From Isochrysis galbana (Eukaryota > Haptophyta > Isochrysidales > Isochrysidaceae), in the NCBI GenBank assembly GCA_018136815.1, contig CM030936.1, positions 2,376,331 to 2,440,330 on the forward strand: a stretch of DNA of 64,000 nucleotides, read 5' to 3'. The notes under the pieces are model-generated. The model ran no database searches. It had not been told where the DNA came from and saw only the letters and a program-made list of their open reading frames with translations. A program made the translations under genes and the position numbers. Numbering within the stretch: the stretch's first letter is position 1; each line of letters opens with the position of its first letter. Positions 30,069 to 38,939 of the stretch are shown here, piece after piece.

Positions 30069-32528
30069 CTAGCACTCCCTCTTGTACGCGACCACAAACG
30101 CAGGGTAAATCCTGTTGCCATTGAATTGCACATATTCACGGTATGGGACCTTGTCCACGACAAGAGAATGGTAGTTGACACGCGTTCCAGGTATCTTGGC
30201 TAATTCAGTATTTGGTGCTGCGTTCGGATCCCAAATGCAAGACCCTAGCACGTCCAAGTTCACCAACGTCGTGATGTCCGATGGGTCGGTGCGTATTCCA
30301 TTTGTCCGGATGAAATGTCCCATAAGCACCCGGCACAAAATCAAGTAATGCACGTCGCCCGGATGGTTTACTGTACGGTACAATTGTTTGTGTAGAGCAG
30401 CTAATTCGTCCGAGGGTTGCGTTTGGACGTGCGTGTCGGCAGGTTCCGCATACTGATTGGCCTTAGCAGGATCATCAGCAAAATACACTCCTTGTCCAAA
30501 GGCTGCATTTCGTGTATACTTGGGGCTTAACCCATTCGTGAGGATGTCATCGAGAAACATGGGTGATGTACCATGACACAGTATCGCCTCGTTGATTGTC
30601 GGCTCAAGTGATGGTGTCCAGGTGTAGTTGTAGCTGTTGAAGATGTCCGTCGTGGCCGTCTCTATCGGCCTCTCCTCCACCTGACTATTGCCAACAAGCC
30701 GATTGATTGAGTCCATTAGGTTCTGGCGGCTTACTTGGTAGATTCGCCAAAGTTCTGGGTTTTCGATGCGCCATGCCCCGACAAATGCAAGGCTGCTCCA
30801 CCGAGGGGCGTTTCTCGCGTTGGGTGACACATCATGTCCGTCCTGACTGTTTCGCGGATCAGAATCGGCAAGATCAAAGAAGCGCCTGAAGAGATTATCC
30901 ATAAATGAATCACACGGAAATGCTGCGTAACCACTGCGGCCGGCGTATCGTAATCTCCAGTCGCATGGAAACTCCATTTCAGCACAGCGACGAGCGAGTT
31001 CACTCAGGCGTAAACGACGCTCTGTGTGCCTTAAAGCTTGCAATGCGCGGTCTCTTTCAACGGCATCGTCGACCGATTGACGCAGGGCAAGCTTCGCAGA
31101 TTCATCGACATCATTACGATCGGTGCTCTGGGAAGCAGATAGGATGTCATCAATTGAGTTTCCAAGATGGCGTGCCTCGTACAGTGCACGAAACACTTTA
31201 GACAAGTCAGCGGGGGGTGGCCCTAATGACTGCTTCAACGCATACACGTCACCGTCAGAGAAGAGAAGCCTGACTGAGCCTGAATTTTGTGGAATGGATA
31301 CAAAGGCACGCATCAACCCCGTTCTCTCAGCAATATCGTAGAAGTTCTGCGCGAAGGTACCAGCATCACGATTGCCCAGTAAATCTCTCCATTCAGTATC
31401 CTCGTTAAAACGGATCTGGACACCGGTGGCTCGTGTCCATCTCAATGTCAGAACGAATTCAGTATCATTCAGAAGATTGACGGGGCAAAATGCATTACTA
31501 TTCAGGAACTTTCCACCGCGGCAGAATGTCGTTTGGCTGAAGCATGGCCACATGTGATGTAAATACGTCGGATGCTTCTCGTCGTCGGCGTCAATATAAA
31601 GTGCTCCGCACCAAAAGAAGTCTTGAAGTTGAATTGGATCTGAGGACGATGCCCGCGCGGCTATATTTATCTTTGACTCGAGTGAGGAGAAGTCCATAGT
31701 TTCATTTATAACCACGCCGATCATGGGTGCACACAGCCTTCTGTCGGTAACCTGCATACTAAATCTCAGCGTCCAGTCCTTACATCCAAGTGGCGTCGTG
31801 AAGGCTATTGCATCTTCTTCTCGTTGGGCAAGCACTTTGCGCCGATTCTCAACCAAGCAGACGTGTGACATATCGCTACCGCTTCTAGACACGCACGATT
31901 CAAATCTTATGGGAGTGCAACGTGGGTCGGGTAGGATGGCGCAACGAACACTACTGAGAGAGTGTTGTTGCTCTGCGGTGGACTCTTGCCAAGTCACGTC
32001 CATTGGAAGTTGTGCTGAGGAAGCTGCAACTAGGATCTGTACGTCATCCTGCCAAATGCTCCATGATCCATCCAGAGAGTTGGTGGTCGTAGACGACCAC
32101 TTCAGCCATATATTTTGGTGCACGCAGTGACAATACACGTTTTCGCCTCCTGGCGTGCTCGGCAGAACCTCCTGCCTTTCATACACGCCATTGACATTGA
32201 TGAATTCGGAGGGGCAACCGAAGAACTGCAACATATCTGGTAGGCAAGGAGAACCCGATGCCCGAATTGCATCCGGCGGGTTAGGCGACGTAGCTGTTGT
32301 TGTGGACACGTGATTTTGTTGTTGTCTTGCAGTCGAAGGCTCAGTCTTCCACCTTTTGCGCAGATCGATGCCAAGCATGAAGGCAGAGCCAATGCATATG
32401 ACTCCAATGCAACAAAGCCTGGCTGTCCATACCACGAGGTCGGTCCATGACATGAGCTCGGTCCACAAATATCTTGGCGGGGGATTGCATGATAGGAGAG
32501 TGAGTGTGCAGAGCGAGAGCAAAAGCAT
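30069..32528 (-). CDS. Membrane-anchored PARP-domain ADP-ribosyltransferase
   Basis: One uninterrupted frame. I prefer ATG 32528 (819 residues) because it opens MLLLSLCTLTLLSC, a signal-like segment followed by a second hydrophobic stretch (LCCIGVICIGSAFMLGI, about residues 38-55); the frame also extends to an ATG at 32687. Residues ~90-160 (INVNGVYERQ … IWLKWSS … WSIWQD) look like a small sugar- or ligand-binding-type repeat seen in protist proteins. The C-terminal catalytic domain has CHGTSPMFLDDILTNGLSPK, AAFGQGVYFADDPAKANQYA and PYREYVQFNGNRIYPAFVV, supplying His (~652), Tyr (~682) and Glu (~798) of the PARP H-Y-E triad. It should therefore bind NAD+ and could make poly- or mono-ADP-ribose. 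The lack of introns and the membrane segments are unusual beside the neighbouring genes. Confidence 0.88.
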   Translation of the reverse strand: MLLLSLCTLTLLSCNPPPRYLWTELMSWTDLVVWTARLCCIGVICIGSAFMLGIDLRKRWKTEPSTARQQQNHVSTTTATSPNPPDAIRASGSPCLPDMLQFFGCPSEFINVNGVYERQEVLPSTPGGENVYCHCVHQNIWLKWSSTTTNSLDGSWSIWQDDVQILVAASSAQLPMDVTWQESTAEQQHSLSSVRCAILPDPRCTPIRFESCVSRSGSDMSHVCLVENRRKVLAQREEDAIAFTTPLGCKDWTLRFSMQVTDRRLCAPMIGVVINETMDFSSLESKINIAARASSSDPIQLQDFFWCGALYIDADDEKHPTYLHHMWPCFSQTTFCRGGKFLNSNAFCPVNLLNDTEFVLTLRWTRATGVQIRFNEDTEWRDLLGNRDAGTFAQNFYDIAERTGLMRAFVSIPQNSGSVRLLFSDGDVYALKQSLGPPPADLSKVFRALYEARHLGNSIDDILSASQSTDRNDVDESAKLALRQSVDDAVERDRALQALRHTERRLRLSELARRCAEMEFPCDWRLRYAGRSGYAAFPCDSFMDNLFRRFFDLADSDPRNSQDGHDVSPNARNAPRWSSLAFVGAWRIENPELWRIYQVSRQNLMDSINRLVGNSQVEERPIETATTDIFNSYNYTWTPSLEPTINEAILCHGTSPMFLDDILTNGLSPKYTRNAAFGQGVYFADDPAKANQYAEPADTHVQTQPSDELAALHKQLYRTVNHPGDVHYLILCRVLMGHFIRTNGIRTDPSDITTLVNLDVLGSCIWDPNAAPNTELAKIPGTRVNYHSLVVDKVPYREYVQFNGNRIYPAFVVAYKREC

Positions 32529-33189
32529 GCCCAGTGGAGTAGGAGAGCAGGAACACAGCGACGAGCTTGCGGAGTCGCGCGGAGTCGCTCGCTCGAATCT
32601 CGCTCCCCCCACCCTCCAGTAATTTTTCTCCACAGACTCTGTCAACACCGCACCTGGCTGTGCTTTCTTTTCCCAGTTTCCTACCAATACTCGCGTAATT
32701 AGGCGAACTCAAACAATGAAGTACAGAGGAGTAGGGGACAAGACTTTCCCACAGCATACACAAAGGGACAGGCCTTCTTCTTCTTCACATTTTGACTTTC
32801 TGGCACACTCCCATCACACTCTCTCACGGTCACAAAATGACCAGCGGGCTTTAGTTTGCGCTAGTGAACGGCGACGGAGCAGCGAGGGGGCGATTAGATC
32901 GGAGGAAAGATGGGAAAAGAAAACCCATCCCCCCCTAAGGGGGAAGTCGGCGCCGGGGGGGAACGCCCCCCCCCCCCCCCCCTTCATAGATTGGGTGACA
33001 ATACTGTTATGAGCTCTAAGTAACAGTAATAGCTCCAAATTGCAAATTGCCAAATCATTGATATCAGTTGTCAGTGTCAGCTGCTAGACTAGAGACTAGC
33101 ATCTGAAAGGGATTGATCTACTACTACTACTACTACTACGACTCCTTTAACTACTAGAATCGTCGCGCGGGAGAGAGAGGGGAGAGGCG
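32529..33189. other. Upstream region of the PARP gene
   Basis: Holds a C-run of about 18 at 32968 and a (CTA)n stretch at 33118-33139. No other gene or repeat is recognised. Confidence 0.45.
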
Positions 33190-33197
33190 GTTGCGCT

Positions 33198-33669
33198 CCT
33201 ACATGGGAGATACGGACCATCGGCCCCCCAGATACGGTAGATACGGCTGTATCTGGGTCAACTCCCATATACGGCAAGATACAGTGCTAGATACAAATAC
33301 AGTCCAAAAACCGGGGGGGGGGGTTACGCGGCGCGCGTAGGAGGCGCGGCGCGCGCGCAGGAGGCCGCGCAGCCCCGAGCCCCGAAGCGTGAGGCCCTGG
33401 TGGGGTTGGGGTTGGGAGCCATGTCCAGCGGCGCTAGGGGGGTGGGGTGGGGTGGGGTGGGGGCGTAGGGGGAGGGGGAGGGGTACGGGCGTACGGTGTA
33501 CGCGCAAAACGCCTATTTTAACAATAGAAGCACAATTATAATGGTAAAATCGCCATTTTAAGCCTAGAAGTGGTGTGTATCCTGGTTATTTGGGGCTCCC
33601 CCGGATACAGTAGATACAGCTGTATCTGGCCCCTCCCCCAGATACAGTATCCTGTATCTCCCATCTAGG
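33198..33669. mobile_element. hAT-like MITE with 8-bp duplication
   Basis: Flanked by GTTGCGCT (33190-33197 and 33670-33677). The ends are CCTACATGGGAGATAC and, inverted, CCTAGATGGGAGATAC. GATACAG/CTGTATC words are repeated inside both arms. The body carries G-runs and GGTGGGGTGG repeats and no ORF. An 8-bp duplication and the end sequence suggest the hAT superfamily; compare 41860-42373. Confidence 0.82.
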
Positions 33670-34785
33670 GTTGCGCTTCGCGCTTCGCGAACGCTCCCGC
33701 GACAATTTCATGAAGAACATTTGTTCGATAAGGCCACCGCCATTCGCATGAAGGGCATGGATGGAGGGCGAATTTGATTGGGAAGTCGCGTTCCGTCGAA
33801 AGAGGACCAGGCGGCCGTTTTGTTTTCACTTACTTATCTTCTATCTACTGGTTAAACCCCGCATTCCAGTCAGCACGCTGTCACACTTTCACACACATTA
33901 TTGATTATTGAGACGATGGGCCCCCGCTCTGCTACATACACGTCTATTGCGCATCACAAACGGAGGTTTTGTTTTCACACATCACACATCTGGCAAGCTT
34001 TAAACGGATCGGGGTGAAGGGCTTAGATATGAGATATGGTCCGGTGGCCTGCGCCCCCCCCCGGTGATCCGTTGATTGTCAGAGCAAGGCTCATCTCACT
34101 CTTGGAGATTGCCTGCGAGGGCGCGCCGGCAGCTAGCGCGGAACGCGGTTCTTGTGGGGAGCTCATGGAGCTTTCCTCGGGGGTGACTACGGGCATGGTG
34201 ATCGACGCACGACGCACGACGCACGCACGGAGCACGAAGGGCGCGGAAGTGCGGACGGAAGGAGGCTTGTGGGAGGTGGTGGCAGGCGACTGGCGACTGG
34301 GGGTGGCTCAGGCGCGTGCTTGACTTGTATTGATGACTCGTTGACTCGGGGTATAGACTCGGGAACTCGGGGGGACTCGCTTGGGAACACGGTGGGACTC
34401 GACGAAGTTGCTACAAAATCACTCACAAGAAACCAAAAGCCAAAGTCCTTGGGCTCAGAAAACTAACGTAAACACTCCGGAATCATACGATAAACAAATC
34501 CCTCCCGCGCGGCGAAGGCTGAAGTCGCGATCGATCGCCATGCGCGAAGAAATACTCGAAGAGAGCGCAAAACTACGCAAACGAAGGGTTCGAACTATCG
34601 TTAAAGTGAAACTCGTCCGCTGAAGCCAACGCGGAGGGTCGAGGAGAGATCCAAACTCGCGCGGGGGAAGAAGGCGATGTGCGGAGAGACTTTCTAGACA
34701 AGCGACGAGCAAGGGGCGACGAAACAAGACGCGAGACGCGAGGCGCGTGCCATTCGTTCTTCCTTTTCTTTCATCGAAACCACAA
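33670..34785. other. Intergenic; one dispersed motif, possible diverged LINE leader
   Basis: At 33786 the motif AAGTCGCGTTCCGTCGAAAG occurs, followed 20 bp on by TTTTGTTTTCA as at 50281. On the minus strand 34430-34720 shows words like those of the LINE leader copies (GTCTAGAA, TGATTCCGGAGTGTT) but too diverged to call. No gene supported. Confidence 0.35.
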
Positions 34786-34990
34786 CTATCAGTAAACTGA
34801 TAGGGTCATGGAGCGCGCGCCGCCTCCCGCCCTCGCTGCCGCGGCCCTCGCCGCGATGGACGAAGCTTTCATGGACACGCCGCGGTCGCCAAAGCGACCG
34901 CGCCAGGACGACCCCCCAGCCAGGTGGGCACAGGAGCCAGCGGGCCACGCCCGCGCAACATCGAGAACAGAGAGAGCACGACGAACGACG
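34786..34990 (+). repeat. Dispersed DDPP repeat, copy 2, with upstream hairpin
   Basis: The hairpin CTATCAGTAAACTGATAG (34786-34803) stands just before ATGGAGCGCGCG. The frame gives MERAPPPALAAAALAAMDEA, then DTPRSPKRPRQDDPP, and ends in CAGGTGGGCACAGGAGC, which would be a fair splice donor. The copy at 44001-44283 is closely similar on the opposite strand. What the full element or gene is remains unknown. Confidence 0.6.
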
Positions 34991-35104
34991 GCCGGAGGAA
35001 ACGAACCGCGCGCGGAGGAGAAGAACCTCGCGCGGGGGGGCACATGGCCCGCCCGCACCTCTATCTTTTCGCCAACATGCGAGCCAGTATGTGGGAGGCA
35101 TCCA

Positions 35105-35720
35105 TTATGGTCGGAATAAGGGATAAGGGAAGGGACCCGCCAAAGAATCGCGGTACGAAGCCAAATTCGCTGAGACGCAGTCGCTCATCCAAGCGAGGAC
35201 CTTGGAGACGGAGATGTGCATGTGCGCCGAGATGGTGTCAAGGAGACATGCCGATATTTGGTCCGCACTCATCGAGCCGCGCAAGAACATGATTCGAACC
35301 ACGCGCAGCCGGAAGACGAAGCCCGGAAGACACGAGCGCAGCACGATAGCAAAGGACTCGGCGCAGGCGTGGTGCCATCGTGATACACACCGACAGAGTC
35401 GTCCTTGAATTCGGCGCGCAGCCGATTCTCCTCCTTAATCTTGAGCGGGGTGATAAGGCCGCGAAGATGAGCGCTAGCCGAGAGATTGACGCCAGCGCTG
35501 CGCTCTATGTATGCGCGTAGCTTGTCGCTCTTCTCGAGGGGGATGCCCGCCAGCAGCAACTCCTCCACCCACCACCCACTCGGCTCGCGCAACCTGCGTC
35601 TCCATCGGTACGCGCTGTTGACCGAGAGCTGAAGCCTACCTCGGTCCGTCGCAACGGTCAGTCCTGGACCCTTGTTGGCTCCCTCATCGGATTCCGACGG
35701 GTCTTTGATCTACGCCCACC
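35105..35720 (-). pseudogene. Fragment of a hAT-like transposase
   Basis: One frame (from about 35700 to 35300) reads EELLLAGIPLEKSDKLRAYI … FKDDSVGVYHDGTT; a second (35344-35105) continues VVRIMFLRGSMSADQISACL … SDCVSANLASYRDSLAG. The combination of a DGTT strand with a later D-x-x-SAN segment is the pattern of hAT-type and related protist transposases. The frame is broken between the two parts and both ends are missing, so it is dead. Confidence 0.45.
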
Positions 35721-35726
35721 GGGTCA

Positions 35727-37312
35727 AAGGGCCCACGGGTGCTCTCGTCTTCTATTTTAAGCGTCGGAACTAAGTTTATACTTGGTTGACCCATGGGGGG
35801 GCACGAGCCCCCCCCTCTCTCCACTCCTCCCCTGCCATGGGGGAGGAACCACCCATCCTCCTGGCATGCCTGATGGCTTGCCAGGAGGCCACTGCCCTAC
35901 TGACCCACTCTCTTCCCCACAGGCTCGCCCCATTCGCCCATCCTGGCCCCTCGTGACCAGCCCATTGCTCCAACCCCCCTCCCCCCCTGGTCGACAGGCA
36001 GACAGGTGCAGACTGGGGGCCCCAGAGGCTCGGGAGCGCCAGCGAGGGAGAGGCAGGGGAGGCCAGGGCCCAGCCCCAGCCTCCTCTGCCCCCTGAGCTG
36101 GCCTCCAGGAGCCTCCAGGGGCCGCCAGAGGGCAGCTGGAGGCCTGCCGCAGGCGCGCCATCGCGCGTGCCGCAGGAGAGGGGAGAGAGAGCGCGGAAAA
36201 GGGGGTGGGCGCGAGCGAGAGCTCCGCCCACCGGAAAATCGGTAAGTCTCGCGCCTGTTTACAGGATAAGACGAGACAGAGTGGGCCGCCCACTCGGAGA
36301 CACAGGAGGAAGGGGGGGAGAGATCACCGGGGGGTGGCGCGGGCCACCGGACCATATCTAAGCCCTCCACCCCAATCCCCCTAGTAGTGTACGGGGGGAG
36401 CCGCCTGATGGCGGGGGGAGAAGGGCCGGGGAATGGGGGTGTAGAGAGTATGCTACGTGCTACTTGTAGTGGGTAGTGGTTCCATTCGCCGCGAGTGCGG
36501 TAAGAATATTAAAAGGTTTTTTTTCTCTATTTTAAGCGTCGCCTTCAACGTTTGGTTTCCCGGTTATCTTTGGTTTCTCTCGCCTTGCTGTTCTAATTCT
36601 GGATTTATTCTGTTTCGGTTATTCTGTTCTCCTTCCATGCCGCTCGTCGAGACGACTCGAATTTAGTCGGGGAGTGTCGTATTCCATACGAGGACAAACT
36701 TTTACTTCTAGCCTGTGAGTTATTTTAACTCTCAAGGTCTCGTTGATGGGTATATCGCCTCTTCTCCTACTTTCTCTTGATGTCATCAAACGTTCCACGA
36801 TTGTCTTCTGTCTTCTGTTATACCTCGGTCGCAGCTCCCAGCGAGGTCTGCCCTCGTTGTGCCGACTCCTCTGTCGCATGCCTGTGCGCTGCTAAGTTGC
36901 CTTGGTGCCGACGCTTGGCCGTCCGTCCAAGTGCGGTTAGTTTTCTCCCCGTTTGGTTTAGTTTGCGTGTCTCTGTGGACCGGCAGCTTTTTGGGTCCCC
37001 GCGTTGTAGTCCCTCGCTCGTGTCTACCTTGGACCTAAGAAGCTCTCATTCTCATTCTCTCTCTCTTCCACTAGCTCGCTAGCTAGCCTCGTCCCTACTC
37101 TCCGACGCCACGCGTTGGAATCCTCTGAACCTCAGTCCACCTCTTCGCTCATAGCGCTCGATGGCAGACACGCTCTCAGACCCTACTCCTACTATGACCT
37201 CTCAGACATCTTCCCGCCAGCCACAAACAACGACTCTTTCACGGCCGCGTCAGCTGCCGGCTCGATCGAACGGCCCTCTGCCTACGAGCCTGTAGTCATC
37301 GCATGTTCGACA
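35727..37312 (+). mobile_element. LTR retrotransposon 3' end and LTR, with inserted 755-type element
   Basis: Internal sequence (35727-35765 and 36526-36674) ends with the same GTCGGGGAG purine tract as at 28098, then the LTR runs 36675-37312 (TGTCG…CGACA, 638 bp). In the LTR's coding frame one extra base near 37170 shifts the reading, unlike the other copies. The right flank is CCGTG. No 5' LTR is visible nearby. Confidence 0.8.
35766..36525 (+). mobile_element. Non-autonomous retroelement, 760 bp, second complete copy
   Basis: Flanked by TCTATTTTAAGCGTC at 35751-35765 and 36526-36540. Start GGAACTAAGTTTATACTTGG and end CCGCGAGTGCGG (36489-36500) then ATATTAAAAGG plus a T run correspond to the copy at 28252. 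The body is about 90% identical by eye. Both copies sit in the same LTR-retrotransposon family but at different points. Confidence 0.88.
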
Positions 37313-37495
37313 CCGTGGGCTTGTGCAGCCTCCGTGTCGGTGGTGGTGTTAGAGGTGGATGTGCCTGGCGTGATGGGCCGCATCCGAGCCTGCAGCTCAT
37401 CCATCGAGATGAGCCCAGAGGCATGCAGGGAAAGCAGAGCTTCAAGTCTGTCGCCCATTTCGGCTCGCTCCCAAAAACCAAAACAACGATGGGTG
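37313..37495 (-). pseudogene. Gene fragment with SHOCT-like helix pair
   Basis: On the minus strand RLEALLSLHASGLISMDELQARMRP (given only as a pattern: L-x-x-LHxxGxIsxxE) resembles a SHOCT domain, followed by a Thr-rich stretch and TEAAQA at the LTR boundary. An acceptor-like TTTTGGTTTTTGGGAG precedes it at about 37485. It seems to be cut by the LTR insertion at 37312. Confidence 0.35.
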
Positions 37496-37739
37496 CGAAG
37501 GGCGAGGGGGGGGGGGCGCGTAGGGGGGGGGGGGCGGGGGGGCGGGGAAATATACTTGTGTAGCAAGGAATATTCGAGTTTTGTTGTACAAGCTTTCCAC
37601 CCAGCTTTCAGCTTTGGTGGAACCTTAGATCCGACCAGCACTTGGACTTGGACAAGCTTTTGGCCAAGCTTTGGTGTAAAAATCAACCAGCTCTCCAATC
37701 AAGCTATCCAGGATTTTGAGCAAGCTTTCTGTAAGGTAA

Positions 37740-37973
37740 AAGGGCTTAGGGTTGGAGCGATGGGCTGGCCACGACAGGCCAGGACGCGCGAGGCAGGCGA
37801 GCCTGCCACTGAGAGAGTGGGTCAGCAGGGCAGTGGGCTCCAGGCAAGCCATCAGGCATGCCTGGAGCATGGGTGGTTCCTCCCCCATGGCAGGGGAAGA
37901 GTGGAGAGAGGGGGGGGCTCGTGCCCCCCCATGGGCGATGGGCGAACTAAGTACTAAGTATAAACTTAGTTGA
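37740..37973 (-). mobile_element. 5' part of a 755-type element, inverted
   Basis: On the minus strand it starts ACTAAGTTTATACTTAG, has an extra AGTACTTAG, and then follows 28262-28460 (CCCATGGGGG…GGAGGAACCACCC…). It breaks off at about 37740. Confidence 0.75.
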
Positions 37974-38939
37974 GAGAGAGAGAAAGAGAGGGGGGGGGGC
38001 GAGGGGTCGCGTGGGCGCGGGGGGGGGGGGGGGTTCGCAACAGGCAACAGCAGCAACAGGCCCAAATTTCGCGCCACACCCCAAATTTCGTCGAACATTT
38101 CGTTTTCGTTTACTTACCCAAATTGCGCAAAAAAATTCGCGAAACTCTGGCCATGCCCAACCTGTCCGCCCCCAATGCCCCCATCGGCCCCTCGGAGAAA
38201 TAACAAGACGAAAGGAGGTGCTCTTCGAGCTGCGAGCTGCTACGTCGCGGCCTCCGCTTCGCCCTCCGTCGCCGGCCGTCCGAGTCCGAGCAGTCGCCGC
38301 GCGCCGCACCTGCGCAAGAGCGGTTCTTGCTGTGACGACGGCGAGGGTGGAAGAGAGAGAGGGGGATGGAGGCGGCGAGGGCGGGTGAGGAGAGAAGGGT
38401 GGAGGTGGCGAGGGAGGTGGAGGTAGAAAAGAGAAGGGGGTCTCAGAGATGGAGATGGAGGGGGTGGTCAGTACGATGGATCCCAATCGCGTGCGAATGA
38501 GTACGGCGTACGGCGCGCGGCGCGCCCCTACTGGGAGTTTGGCTACAAGAGGGCGACCTCGCCCTGAGAGACATGGCGACCTACGCCGCCGCCCCCCGAT
38601 AGCTATCGGGGGCTGTTGGTATGTTGGTTGCTCCTTGGGGCCAATACATTTGTCAACGGTAACTCTAGAGCTAGAGCTAGTACGTAGCCATTGTACATTG
38701 TACCCCCACGGAACGGCCCGCCGTGAAAAACCTTCTGAACTTCAGAACGAACGGCGGCCCGTGAACAGCTCTCACTCTCTCTTCATACTAACGGACCAGC
38801 GCTTCCCTCCCCCGCCCTCTCGCGGGAAGGGAAGGAGGCAGATAAGAGAGTAAAGGAAAAAGGGGACGTGAGAAGAGGAGAAAGGAGAGGTGGGGAAGCG
38901 GGGAGGGGCGGGGCGGGGGGTGGAGGGGAGGGGGCGCGG
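37974..38939. other. Upstream region of the 38940 gene; low complexity
   Basis: GA-rich and G-run sequence at 37974-38033. A short piece around 38075-38110 (CCAAATTTCGTCGAACATTT) recurs inverted at 63515-63550. GA/GGA-rich purine tracts occupy 38340-38460. No gene supported. Confidence 0.4.
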
